Notes: generated by a model from the letters alone, not told the origin. 12,498 nt of DNA from Isotricha intestinalis (GCA_023807065.1 JAJJLU010004492.1:1-12498), one strand, 5' to 3'; shown: positions 1-8,206, counted from the first letter of the stretch. Program-made: numbers and translations.

Positions 1-5
1 ATTTA

Positions 6-104
6 TATTTTTTTATTTTTATCATTTAATGTTTTATTATTAATGATAAAGAATTATTATTTATTTTTTAAAACATTTTCATTATCATTCTTGAATAATT
101 CTTT
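6..104. repeat. Left arm of 99-bp inverted repeat
   Basis: This arm is the reverse complement of 424-522, with two mismatches that I could find (both near 35-40) and no indels over 99 bp. The spacer between the arms is 319 bp. The arm covers the end of the small broken gene on the minus strand and continues about 50 bp past its double TAA, so the duplicated unit does not follow the gene boundary. Such high identity in non-conserved AT-rich DNA points to a recent inverted duplication or to gene conversion between the arms. Transcripts crossing both arms could fold into a long hairpin. Confidence 0.9.
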
Positions 105-240
105 ATTCTTTTTATATATTTCAATTGAATCTAATGTTATTTTAACTAATTTTCTTGAATATTGTTCATAACAAAAATATATTTTCATTTTTATCTTCAT
201 TATTTAAACAAGTAAATTTTAAAGGAATTTTATCATTCAT
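57..240 (-). pseudogene. Small broken gene, left copy of an inverted pair
   Basis: Reading from ATG at 240 gives MNDKIPLKFTCLNNEDKN and then a +1 disruption at a run of five T's. Removing one T restores a frame containing YEQYSRKLVKITLDSI and ending KELFKNDNENVLKNK followed by TAA TAA. The product would be about 60 aa, charged, with no membrane segment and no family I recognise. Its last residues are identical to those of the divergent copy at 301-471, because both lie in the inverted repeat arms. It may be a decayed fragment of a longer gene, since the frame after the double stop still reads like coding sequence (FFIINNKTLNDKNKKI). A single-base sequencing error could explain the frameshift. 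Confidence 0.45.
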
Positions 241-300
241 ATTCTAAAATAAAAAAAATAATTATTTTTAAAATATAATATTTAATTATAATAATATAAA
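241..300. promoter_or_regulatory. 60-bp divergent intergenic region
   Basis: This spacer is almost pure A/T and lies between two head-to-head ATGs (240 minus, 301 plus). If either small gene is transcribed, it must hold both start regions. Its length is close to the 56 bp between the divergent GTPase genes at 2303-2358. No specific core promoter motif can be recognised in such biased sequence. Confidence 0.35.
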
Positions 301-471
301 ATGACTATTTTCCAAAAATGACCATCAATCAAAAATGAATCTTTTATAAAAAAAGAAGATTTTATTAAGGAAGATAATTATACAAATAGCAAGATTAGGA
401 AAAATCGTATAAAAAGTAATATAAAAGAATTATTCAAGAATGATAATGAAAATGTTTTAAAAAATAAATAA
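301..471 (+). pseudogene. Small broken gene, right copy of an inverted pair
   Basis: ATG at 301 gives MTIFQK and then an in-frame TGA at 319-321. The same frame then stays open for 49 codons (PSIKNESFIKKEDF onward) to KELFKNDNENVLKNK and a double TAA at 469-474. The last part lies in the inverted repeat and matches the left copy, while the N-terminal parts of the two copies differ. TGA sits where a Trp (TGG) would read naturally, so one G-to-A change could account for it. After the double stop the frame remains coding-like to 549 (FFIINTTTLNDKNKKIEIIY). The family is unknown. It is probably a remnant, because the stop leaves only six codons from the ATG. Confidence 0.4.
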
Positions 472-522
472 TAATTCTTTATCATTAATACTACAACATT
501 AAATGATAAAAATAAAAAAATA
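424..522. repeat. Right arm of 99-bp inverted repeat
   Basis: This arm is the reverse-complement partner of 6-104, with two mismatches near 489-495. It starts inside the codons for KELFKNDNEN and ends about 50 bp after the double TAA. The stretch from 523 to 646, up to the GTPase stop codon, holds no further gene that I can support and is probably the 3' flank of that gene. Confidence 0.9.
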
Positions 523-646
523 GAAATAATTTATTTAAATACATCATAAACTATGAAAATGTAAAAATAATAATAAACTCATCAAATTTATTTTCATCAG
601 AAAATATTAAATATTTTTAATTAATAAATATGATTTTAAAAATAAT

Positions 647-2302
647 TTAATCTTTAATTTTATCTAAATCATCAATTGCTTCATTAATTGATTGACATAT
701 TTTATAAATATATTTATTTAATCCATTTTTAATTTTTTTTAATTCTTCATTATTCTGTTTAATTAAAATCTTCCCCAAATAATTAATTTCATTAGCAGCA
801 GGATTAGAATTAAAAAATGAAAAAAAAAAATTTGTTTTTATCTCTTCTGAATCTTTAAATTTGATTTCATTGTTATATCCATGCGTTTCTATAATTAATA
901 AACATTCATCATCTTTCATATCTTTGTCATATATTTTTGAAATTGTTTTAATCAATGCACATGATAACATTGTAGTTCCTTTAACATTAGGACCTTCTCC
1001 CAAAGATGAAGCCAATAGTGAAAAATTATTTATTATCCTATAAGATAATGCAGTTGCATGTTTTATTATATCATCTTCTGAATTAATATCTTTTAAAAAA
1101 AAAGATTTTATATTTTGTGAATTTTTTGAATCAATTGGAAAAGTAATTTTTTCACTTTGATATTTTTGAAATAAATAATTAAATAACTCTTTTAAACCAA
1201 AAACATTATTTTTTAATTCAACTGGAAAAATATTTTCAACTTTCACCTGCAAATTATTTTGTTTCAAATTTAATTCTACTCCTGCTTTATAATCATCTGA
1301 ATCACTTTTATTTTCAGCATGAGTTAAAATAAAATATACATTCATTTTTTCATCTAACAACCTTTTAATAAAAGAAATTTCTCTATCCGAAAAACCCCTT
1401 CCTGATTGTATGTTCATTAAATAAAACACAAAATGAATTTTATTTTTCTGTTCTTTTAAATTTTTATTTTTATCTAATATTAATTGTTCAATTCTCTTAA
1501 TTTGCTCATCATTATAAAATCCTGGAGTGTCATATAAGGTTATAGGTAATTCTGAATGAATATATTTAACAATTTTTGATGTTAAAGTATCTCTCTCGCT
1601 GCGAAATGACATACATTTATTTTCTCCTAATATTTTATTTATAAACAAGCTTTTGCCTGCACTTATTTTTCCACATACTAAACAATTAATTGTAAATAAA
1701 TATTTTGACATTAATTTAGAATCGATATTTATAAGTTCTTTTTTAATTATCATTTTAGGAAATCCAACTTCATCACCAAGTTCATTGTAATATGAACATA
1801 TTTTTAATATTTTGATTAACAATTCGATATTTTTTTCTATTGGAATAATATTTATAAATTCTGGATTTATTTTTTTAATATTTTTATATTCAAATTTTTT
1901 ATTACTTTTTGTAATAATAATAAATTGAGGATGAAATATTTCTCCTTTTTTATCATAAAATTCTAATAATTTTTGAGGATTAAAATCTTTCCCACAATAA
2001 AAAAGTATTAAGTTTTTATTATTTTTTGATATCATTTGATTGTCTATAAAATCAAATGTATTTTTTTCAGTTTCATTATCTTTAGGAAAAAAATAATATT
2101 CCCAATCTTTCATATTTTTATGTTTCCCATAACTTATGTAATTTCCTTTTTGATTATCAGATTTATTTTCAATTTTATCTAAATAAGATTTAAATATATC
2201 AATATCATAATTGCCACAAATTAGAATATTTAATTGAAAAGTTAATTCAGTAAAATGTTTACTATCTTCTTGCTTTTCATAAGAAGAAAAAATTTTTCCC
2301 AT
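647..2302 (-). CDS. Tandem-domain GTPase with canonical P-loop, putatively N-myristoylated
   Basis: This is a 551-aa intact ORF. Its start, MGKIFSS, fits the N-myristoylation consensus (Gly2, Ser6). Residues 22-170 form an alpha/beta domain with a NILICG strand but no P-loop, which may be a degenerate G domain. After a linker (ICSYYNELGD, about 168-177) comes the GTPase domain: P-loop GKISAGKS (211-218), a Thr-rich switch I candidate (RDTLTSK, 237-243), G3 DTPG (258-261) and THAE (327-330) at the G4 position. The TH-type G4 and overall layout resemble AIG1/GIMAP/Toc34-like and MMR_HSR1 GTPases. Residues about 410-460 form a helical, Gly-containing segment (LGEGPNVKG, TTMLSCALIKTISKIY) with faint similarity to DUF697-type domains. 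The gene is divergent from the 2359 GTPase and shares 56 bp with it. The product is probably a membrane-attached cytosolic GTPase. The GTPase call is firm; the subfamily is uncertain. Confidence 0.85.
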   Translation of the reverse strand: MGKIFSSYEKQEDSKHFTELTFQLNILICGNYDIDIFKSYLDKIENKSDNQKGNYISYGKHKNMKDWEYYFFPKDNETEKNTFDFIDNQMISKNNKNLILFYCGKDFNPQKLLEFYDKKGEIFHPQFIIITKSNKKFEYKNIKKINPEFINIIPIEKNIELLIKILKICSYYNELGDEVGFPKMIIKKELINIDSKLMSKYLFTINCLVCGKISAGKSLFINKILGENKCMSFRSERDTLTSKIVKYIHSELPITLYDTPGFYNDEQIKRIEQLILDKNKNLKEQKNKIHFVFYLMNIQSGRGFSDREISFIKRLLDEKMNVYFILTHAENKSDSDDYKAGVELNLKQNNLQVKVENIFPVELKNNVFGLKELFNYLFQKYQSEKITFPIDSKNSQNIKSFFLKDINSEDDIIKHATALSYRIINNFSLLASSLGEGPNVKGTTMLSCALIKTISKIYDKDMKDDECLLIIETHGYNNEIKFKDSEEIKTNFFFSFFNSNPAANEINYLGKILIKQNNEELKKIKNGLNKYIYKICQSINEAIDDLDKIKD

Positions 2303-2358
2303 TATTTTTATATATAAAAAAGATTTTTTATTTAAATTAACTATTTTTTATTTATTTA
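2303..2358. promoter_or_regulatory. 56-bp shared promoter region of two divergent GTPase genes
   Basis: Only 56 bp of A/T-rich sequence separates the two ATGs (2302 minus, 2359 plus). Both 5' UTRs and both core promoters must fit here or reach into the neighbouring coding sequence, so the two genes are probably co-regulated. It includes TATATATAAAAAA near 2310-2322 on the plus strand. That could be a TATA-like element, but it is not distinctive in this background. Confidence 0.55.
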
Positions 2359-3906
2359 ATGGGAAGTTTAAAAAGTAAAAACATTGAAAATCAATCAAAT
2401 TTGTTAAATATATTTATATATGGAACAAACAGCCCGTATCTTTGTCATATCAAAAAAAATAATATATATGATGTAGTAAAGGACAATGAGCAATATATTC
2501 ATAAAACATATAAATGGTTTTTCAAATTCTATAAATCTGAAAATTTAGAAAAAATGAAGAGTGATATAAAAACAAATATTGAAAATCGTGAAGAAAATAA
2601 CGTTATATTATTAGTTTTAGATTCAAATGAGGATATAAAAAAGAATAATGATATATTGAATTTGTATTCTGGGGAACCTTCACCATATCTACCTGAAATT
2701 CTTTTTGCTTTTGAAAATAAAGATAATATGAAATCATTTTGGAAAGAAAAATTTGATAATGATTTCATAAATCAAATTAATATCATTAATTATAAAGATT
2801 TTAATGATATCGAATTAAAATTGAATGAAATATGTTGTTATTTGAATAATATCGGAGATATATTTTTATATCCAGATATAAAATTTAATAAAGATTTAAA
2901 CTGTTTTAAATATAAATCAGGAAAAAATAATAAATATAAAGGCATATTTAGTATAATATTTATTGGTAAGAAAGGTTCATGTAAAAGTACATTAATAAAT
3001 ATTATATTAGGCAAAAAAAGAGCAAGAGAAGGATTTTTAACAACTCCTAAAATAAGTAATTATCTTCATGATGAATATCCTTTATTATTATATGACACAC
3101 CTGGTTTTGAAGACAAAGATTTGGTTAAAATGAAATCTTATTTTGATGATTATCAAAATTTTTTTAAGAAAGGAAAATATAAATTTGATTTAGTTTTATA
3201 TTTAATTAATGCAAGTAATACAAGATTTTTTTCAAAGTCAGAAATTGAGTTAATTGATTATATAAATCAAAAGAAATTTCCAATTTTTTTTGTTTGTACT
3301 AAATCAAAAACAGAAGAACTTGCTCAAGATTATGAAGAAATAATAAAATTAGGTCTTAAGAAAAATTTTGATAAAGAAACAGCTGAAAAATTACTCGAGA
3401 AAAAAATATTTTCATGTCATTTAAAAGATGAAAAAGATAATAATTATAAAAAATTTGGAATTGATAAATTATTTAAAGGAATTTATGAATATTTTAAAGA
3501 CTATAATTTGTCTGTGGATGATTTTGAAGATCTAAATAATAAGATGGATCTTATTGTTGATCAATATCAAAAATATTCAAACACAATTACAGATAATGAT
3601 AATTCATTTTTAGAAGATCTTGAACAAATATTTAAAAACCATATGAAATTTGAAATGAATTTAGAAAATAAAAAAGAAATTGAAGATTATGAATATGATG
3701 ATGATATCTTTGATTCTGGTTGGGATTCTTTTTTTTGTTTGAAAAAAAAAAAAGAACAAAATAAAGGAAAAAATATTAATTTTAAATCTATTTTTGAAGA
3801 TTTAAAAAATAAAAATCCAAACTTTTTAAACCAAGATTATATTGAAAATACAAATAAAGATTATCGAAATGGAATTCATTTTTTTGAGGGCTCTAAAAAT
3901 TTGTAG
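2359..3906 (+). CDS. Tandem-domain GTPase with variant P-loop (GxxxxCKS), putatively N-myristoylated
   Basis: This 515-aa intact ORF ends in TAG. The start MGSLKSK is a strong N-myristoylation motif (Gly2, Ser6, Lys7). The layout parallels the divergent neighbour: an N-terminal alpha/beta domain without a P-loop (LLNIFIYGTN, NVILLVLDSN), a matching linker (ICCYLNNIGD, 158-167), then the GTPase domain. The P-loop is GKKGSCKS (203-210): the Gly normally before the Lys is Cys (TGT instead of GGT). G3 is DTPG (246-249). G4 is degenerate, with TKSK at 314-317 where [NT]KxD would be expected. The C-terminal ~130 residues are acidic and Lys-rich and lack the helical segment seen in the neighbour. 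It is probably a paralogue that pairs with the neighbouring protein. Nucleotide binding may be altered; whether it hydrolyses GTP cannot be told from sequence. Confidence 0.85.
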   Translation: MGSLKSKNIENQSNLLNIFIYGTNSPYLCHIKKNNIYDVVKDNEQYIHKTYKWFFKFYKSENLEKMKSDIKTNIENREENNVILLVLDSNEDIKKNNDILNLYSGEPSPYLPEILFAFENKDNMKSFWKEKFDNDFINQINIINYKDFNDIELKLNEICCYLNNIGDIFLYPDIKFNKDLNCFKYKSGKNNKYKGIFSIIFIGKKGSCKSTLINIILGKKRAREGFLTTPKISNYLHDEYPLLLYDTPGFEDKDLVKMKSYFDDYQNFFKKGKYKFDLVLYLINASNTRFFSKSEIELIDYINQKKFPIFFVCTKSKTEELAQDYEEIIKLGLKKNFDKETAEKLLEKKIFSCHLKDEKDNNYKKFGIDKLFKGIYEYFKDYNLSVDDFEDLNNKMDLIVDQYQKYSNTITDNDNSFLEDLEQIFKNHMKFEMNLENKKEIEDYEYDDDIFDSGWDSFFCLKKKKEQNKGKNINFKSIFEDLKNKNPNFLNQDYIENTNKDYRNGIHFFEGSKNL

Positions 3907-4560
3907 ATAATTAAATATTATTAAAATAACAATAATAAAAATATGATATTATAATTTAAATTATCCATACTCATCGATTATTTTACCATTTTAAGATGTT
4001 AATAATTTTTTAATTATAAAATTAATTTTTGTTTTAATTAAATTTATAGCTTTTAATTAAAAAATATTTTGAAAAAGATAAATTATTTAAATTAATTAAA
4101 ATAAATTAAAATTTATAAACAATAAAAAATTAATTTTAATTTTATTTTTTTGGGAATGGGATTTATGAAAAAAGCATTGATAGATTTATTTTATTTTTTT
4201 TTATTTATTAATTAATAAAATTTCTATTATTATAAAAAATATAAAAATAATATTTAATGGGGACTTTGGATTGGGCCCAATCCCCATCCCCAATAAAAAA
4301 TGATAAATTGAATTAAATTATATTAAATGAATATAAATCACATAAAAATAAATATATTAAAAATACTATTAAAAATTTTATTATTGTTTTTAATTATATC
4401 ATAAATTTTATATATTTTATTGTATTATAATTTTTGAAATATATTTTTTTCATTTTTACTTTCATTTTACTTTAATATATCTGATTTCATATAATTATTA
4501 TTTTATATAAAAAAATTAAAACTAACAAAAAAAATATAAAGTAATTTAATTTAAATCTAA
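3907..4560. other. AT-rich intergenic region containing a G/C-rich palindrome
   Basis: No gene is supported on either strand. The stretch is A/T-rich with many stops in all frames. It contains two small G/C islands that stand out: TGGGAATGGG at 4151-4160 and the palindromic element at 4259-4293. The last part, before ATG 4561, would carry the promoter of the broken gene that follows. Confidence 0.6.
4259..4293. repeat. G/C-rich palindromic element, possibly a dispersed repeat
   Basis: The core GGATTGGGCCCAATCC (4268-4283) is a perfect 16-bp palindrome. Outside it, GGGG at 4259-4262 can pair with CCCC at 4288-4291 after a small internal bulge (ACTTT against CCAT). The strand GACTTT-GGATTGGG recurs in looser form at the window's right edge (GACTTTTTGGGGATTGGG), which suggests a dispersed family. 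It is the only extended G/C-rich sequence in the surrounding kilobases. It could be a hairpin, a mobile-element end or part of a satellite. Confidence 0.6.
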
Positions 4561-6206
4561 ATGGAAAATAATTTAAATGCAAAAAGCATAAAAGTGAAGA
4601 GAAATCAAATATCAAATACTCTTTTAAAAAGTTATAAAAATCAATGTCAAATACTTCAAATGTTTTCAATACCATATTTCGGAAAATATGATAGTGAATA
4701 TAACTTTATAATTCCAAAATTATGTTTAAAAAATAACACAATACCAAATCACTTACCAAAACACATAAATAAAAAAATAACAAACACATTAAATATATAT
4801 AATATTCCATTTAATTTCTTTCACATAACAGCAGACGCATCATCAATTTATAATAAATCAAATCAAAGAATAATAGGATGTAATGAAGTAAGATTAAATT
4901 TAGTTCCTTATTCTTTTATTTTTCAAGAATTAAAGGGTAAATTAACATCAGATTATCAAATTTCAGTTTTTCCATCTTTATTTTTATAAAAATCTGATTA
5001 TGATAAATAAAAGAAACAGAAGAAAAAGATAATTTAAAAATAAATCCAAAATGTGAATTATATGAAAAAGAATTAGAAAGAATAATAATTTTACATAGAA
5101 CAAGAGAAGGAATTCCTGCAATATCACCAAATAATATTTCAGTATTATTTAATTTAGATTGTCAATTAATTCATTTTTATATTATTATTTTAGGAACAAA
5201 TAGAGGAAAAATTTCAAATGGATGTTTTTGTGAATATATTATTATGCCAAATGCATTTAATTGTAGATTATTTATGGAAATGAGTCTTAGTTTTATGAAT
5301 GCAATTAATGTTGAAAATATTTTAGAAAATATTTATAAAAGTAAAATGATTTATAATGATAATTTTAAAAATGTTATTGAATATTTTTTATATGAAATTA
5401 TTTGTAGATATAAAGAAAATAGAAATATTACTATAATAAAAGATTGGTTTAAAGAGTTTTTAATTAAAGGTTTTAATAATATTTTTGATTTTGGAGATAA
5501 TGGTTTAGATGATAAAGTTCTCATCAAAAAGATATTGAAAATATGAGTGAATTTTATTATAATTATTTATTAACTTTTATTGCTAAATTATTTGGTGATG
5601 AAGAATTAAAAGTTGAAAATTATGCAATTGATATTATTAATTGTTCTTTAAAAGATTATTATATTGTTGATTATTGAAAAATTTATTAATTTTCATTTAT
5701 CAAGAATAAATGTTATTTTTAATAGTTATCAACATTATTTAGAATATTTTAAATTATTTGATTCAATAAAAGAAAAAAGTAGAGTTGAATATATAAATAA
5801 TGTATGGCCAAATTTAGAAGAATTTATTTGTTCATTATTAGAAATTTGTGTTTCAGAATTTGAAAAAAAAACAAAAGAAATAAATTCTCAAAAGAAAAAT
5901 ACAAATAAAAATATTGAAGAATTTTATAAAATATCAAATAATCTTTTAAATAATGGAAAAATAACAAAAAATGAAATGAATAAAATTGATTTTCCATTTT
6001 TAAATTTTTTATATTATGAAGTTTGGGAATCAAGAGGAAAAATAAAAGGAGTTCACAAAGATTTTGGTAAATATTCTTTTAATCAAGATTTTTCAATTTC
6101 TATATGTTATCATTGTCAAAATGATGAGAGATATGAATTATTAATTAATATGGCACAAAAAATAGAAAGTGCAGATTCAAAATATGTCAAAATAGAAGAT
6201 TTATAA
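4561..6206 (+). pseudogene. Unrecognised protein gene broken into four frames
   Basis: Coding-like sequence runs from ATG 4561 to TAA 6204-6206 but changes frame three times. Piece 1 (4561-4989) ends with TAA, then reads KSDYDK to a second TAA at 5008-5010. Piece 2 (5007-5546) includes LERIIILHRTREGIPAISPN and FNCRLFMEMSLSF. Piece 3 (about 5522-5677) includes NMSEFYYNYLLTFIAKLFGD. Piece 4 (5664-6206) includes NNVWPNLEEFICSLLEICVS and SICYHCQNDERYELL. Joined, it would be about 545 aa. It appears soluble and largely helical towards the C terminus, and I recognise no domain. Codon use is like the intact neighbours, so decay, if real, is recent. The alternatives are indel sequencing errors or unrecognised introns, but no GT-AG pair fits the junctions I examined. 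Confidence 0.65.
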
Positions 6207-6376
6207 AAAGAATAATTATTATTAATTAATTAAATTAAATTTATTTAATTTTCAAAAAAAAAAACTAAAATTATAAATAAAATAAATACTTATATTTATT
6301 TAACATATAATTTTCATTTAAAAATATAAATAAAATATAATAAAATTCTTTAAATAATAAATAAATAAAAAAAATA

Positions 6377-6592
6377 ATGGGTAATCAATCAGATTATTGT
6401 TCATCCTGTAATGAAGAAAATGAGGAAGTTTTAAATAAAAAAACAGAAAAAAGATTAACACAAAGAATAAGTGACCAAACAACAAATAATACAAATATAA
6501 TAAATAGCACTAATTCAATAGGACATTCATATATAATTCCATTATCAGATAATCTTCACTCATCAATTTTATATCAAGAAAAAAAACGGTGA
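6377..6592 (+). CDS. Small hypothetical protein with possible dual-lipidation N terminus
   Basis: This is a 71-aa ORF from ATG 6377 to TGA 6590-6592. It starts MGNQSDYCSSC: Gly2 could be myristoylated (although residue 6 is Asp, not the preferred Ser/Thr) and Cys8/Cys11 lie where palmitoylation often follows. The rest is polar, Glu/Lys-rich and then Asn/Ser/Thr-rich (TNNTNIINSTNS), with no membrane segment or domain. It lies convergent to the coiled-coil gene and about 170 bp after the broken gene, with AT-rich spacers on both sides. The short length leaves open that it is chance or a fragment. If real, it could be a small membrane-peripheral protein like the nearby GTPases, which also start with MG. 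Confidence 0.45.
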   Translation: MGNQSDYCSSCNEENEEVLNKKTEKRLTQRISDQTTNNTNIINSTNSIGHSYIIPLSDNLHSSILYQEKKR

Positions 6593-6774
6593 ATCATTTT
6601 TTATATTAATTGTTGTTTATTTATTGTTTAATTAAATCATAGCATTAATATCTTTTAATATAATAAAAAATATTAAGTTAAGAAAAATAATTTATAATTA
6701 TTTAAATAACAGTATTTTAGAATGATTGATTTTTGTATTTTAATTGTCTTCTCTTTTAATTTGATAAAAATTAT

Positions 6775-7917
6775 TTATTCTTTTTCTATTTTGTTTATGT
6801 CATAATCTGTTAAAAATATTGGAGCTAATATATTCCCAATAAATCCAAATTTATAATTCTTTAATTTATTTTCTTCATTTAAAACTGAATTATGATCATT
6901 ATCTCCCTCTTTGGTATGAATCTTTTTTAAATATTCTTGATTTATTTCATTTTCAATTGAAATGATACTTTCTTCATTTTCTTTATTTGATTTTATATAA
7001 TCAATTGATGAAGATTTATTAATATGTGAATTATTTGGATGACTGTGAATTCTTTTAATATTTGTATCACATTGATTTGATGAATCTATTTTTAAATTTT
7101 TATTTTTTTTTATATAACTTAAATATTTAATCTTTTGTTGTTTGATATTTTCATTATATTTATTTTCTTTTATTTTTTCTTTATTAATATTAACTTTATT
7201 TTTAATATTATTATCAAAATTCTTTTCTTCATCTTTAATTTTTTCTTCTTTAATATTATTTATTTCTTCATTGAAATTATATAAAGGAATTAATTCTTTT
7301 TTTTCTTCAATTGACTTTACTATATTCATTAATTCTCTAATTTTAGAAATTAATTCTATTTTATCTTTTTTTAAGAGTGTAATTCTTTCGTTTGATTCAT
7401 TTATTAAATTTTCTTTAATTATATTTTCATTGTTCAATTCTATTTTTTCAAAATTAGATTTTAGACTTAAATAATTATTATTAGTTTTTAAGATTTGAGA
7501 TTTTAATTTTTTAATTTCATCATCTTTTATTTGATTTTCATTCATAATTGATTGATTAAAATTATTTAAATCATTAATATTATTTTGATAATTTTCAATT
7601 GATTTTTCTTTTAAATTATTATCTTTTTCTAGTTCTTTGACAATTTCCATTAATTCATTTATTTTATTTTTTAATTCAATATTTTCATTTTCAACATTTT
7701 TCTTTTCATCAATTTCTTTATTTAATTTATTAATTATTGAAATTTGTTCGTTCAAATGTTTTTGAATTGATTCAATTTCATTGTCATAATTTTGTTTTAA
7801 TATATTTAAATTTAAAATTAAATTGTTAACTTGTTTTTTCAATTGATTATTTTCATCTGTTAATAATAAAATATTTGATATTTTTTCTTTTAATATTTTA
7901 TCAGATTCAAATAATTA
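6775..7917 (-). CDS. Coiled-coil protein, 3' part open, no ATG start
   Basis: The frame is open from just after a TAA at 7918-7920 to TAA at 6775-6777, about 380 codons. There is no ATG in the first ~90 codons; TTG at 7840-7842 could be taken as a start, but a eukaryotic gene would not normally use it. The protein is Lys/Glu/Asn/Ile-rich with heptad-like coiled coil over most of the first ~170 residues (for example INKLNKEIDEKKNVENENIE). A charged linker rich in Asn and Ser follows, then a short, less repetitive C-terminal tail (YKFGFIGNILAPIFLTDYDI). It is probably a cytoskeletal or scaffolding protein, though that is only a guess from composition. Upstream, 7919-8206 looks like the decayed 5' part of the same gene, so the ORF is probably a truncated relic or continues across an unseen error. 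Confidence 0.55.
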
Positions 7918-7918
7918 A

Positions 7919-8206
7919 GATTATTAATTTTTCTTTTTTAGAATGTTTTCTCTTGAGTTTTTGATGTTTTTGTTATTTTGGATTTTTAAGGAATTTTATT
8001 TTATTTTTTCTTAAAAATATTTTTACTTAATTTATCTTTTTATTTTTTTTAAATCAAAATAAATTGAATTTCAAATTTTGAACATATAATCAGCTTTTTT
8101 TAATATTGAAACTCATATTTACAATTACAGTTAATATATCTTCCAATCACAGAAGTTTATTTTTTTGAATTTTTATTTTTTCATCAAATTCTGATTGATA
8201 ATATAA
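7919..8206 (-). pseudogene. Decayed 5' extension of the coiled-coil gene
   Basis: On the minus strand one frame reads YQSEFDEKIKIQKNKLL, TGA, LEDILTVIVNMSFNIKKS, TGA, LYVQNLKFNLF, TGA, then FKKNKKIN, TAA, VKIFLRKNKIKFLKNPK, TAA and KLKRKHSKKEKL. It joins the open coiled-coil frame after a one-base shift. Another route reads SRENILKKKN followed by TAA TAA TCT TAA directly in frame with LFESDKILKEK. In AT-rich random sequence TAA should greatly outnumber TGA, yet TGA is commoner here. That fits TGG-to-TGA and CAA-to-TAA changes in a former gene. The remaining sequence to 8384 is plain A/T-rich spacer. Confidence 0.35.

Noticed and set aside
861..1043. Open frame on the plus strand antisense to the first GTPase
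   Set aside because: It lies wholly within the well-supported minus-strand GTPase gene and shows no domain of its own.
4990..5015. Programmed frameshifting at AAA-TAA, as in Euplotes
   Set aside because: AAA-TAA is present here, but an earlier in-frame TAA at 4987-4989 is not explained, and the other frame changes in this gene and elsewhere do not have this context.
5515..5530. A very short (15-nt) intron of the heterotrich type at a frame change
   Set aside because: GTTCTCATCAAAAAG is 15 nt, which would not correct the frame, and it lacks the usual GTA start.
7142..7474. Ser/Leu/Ile/Phe-rich open frame antisense to the coiled-coil gene
   Set aside because: The reverse complement of Lys/Glu/Asn-rich coding sequence gives this composition automatically; it is a shadow.
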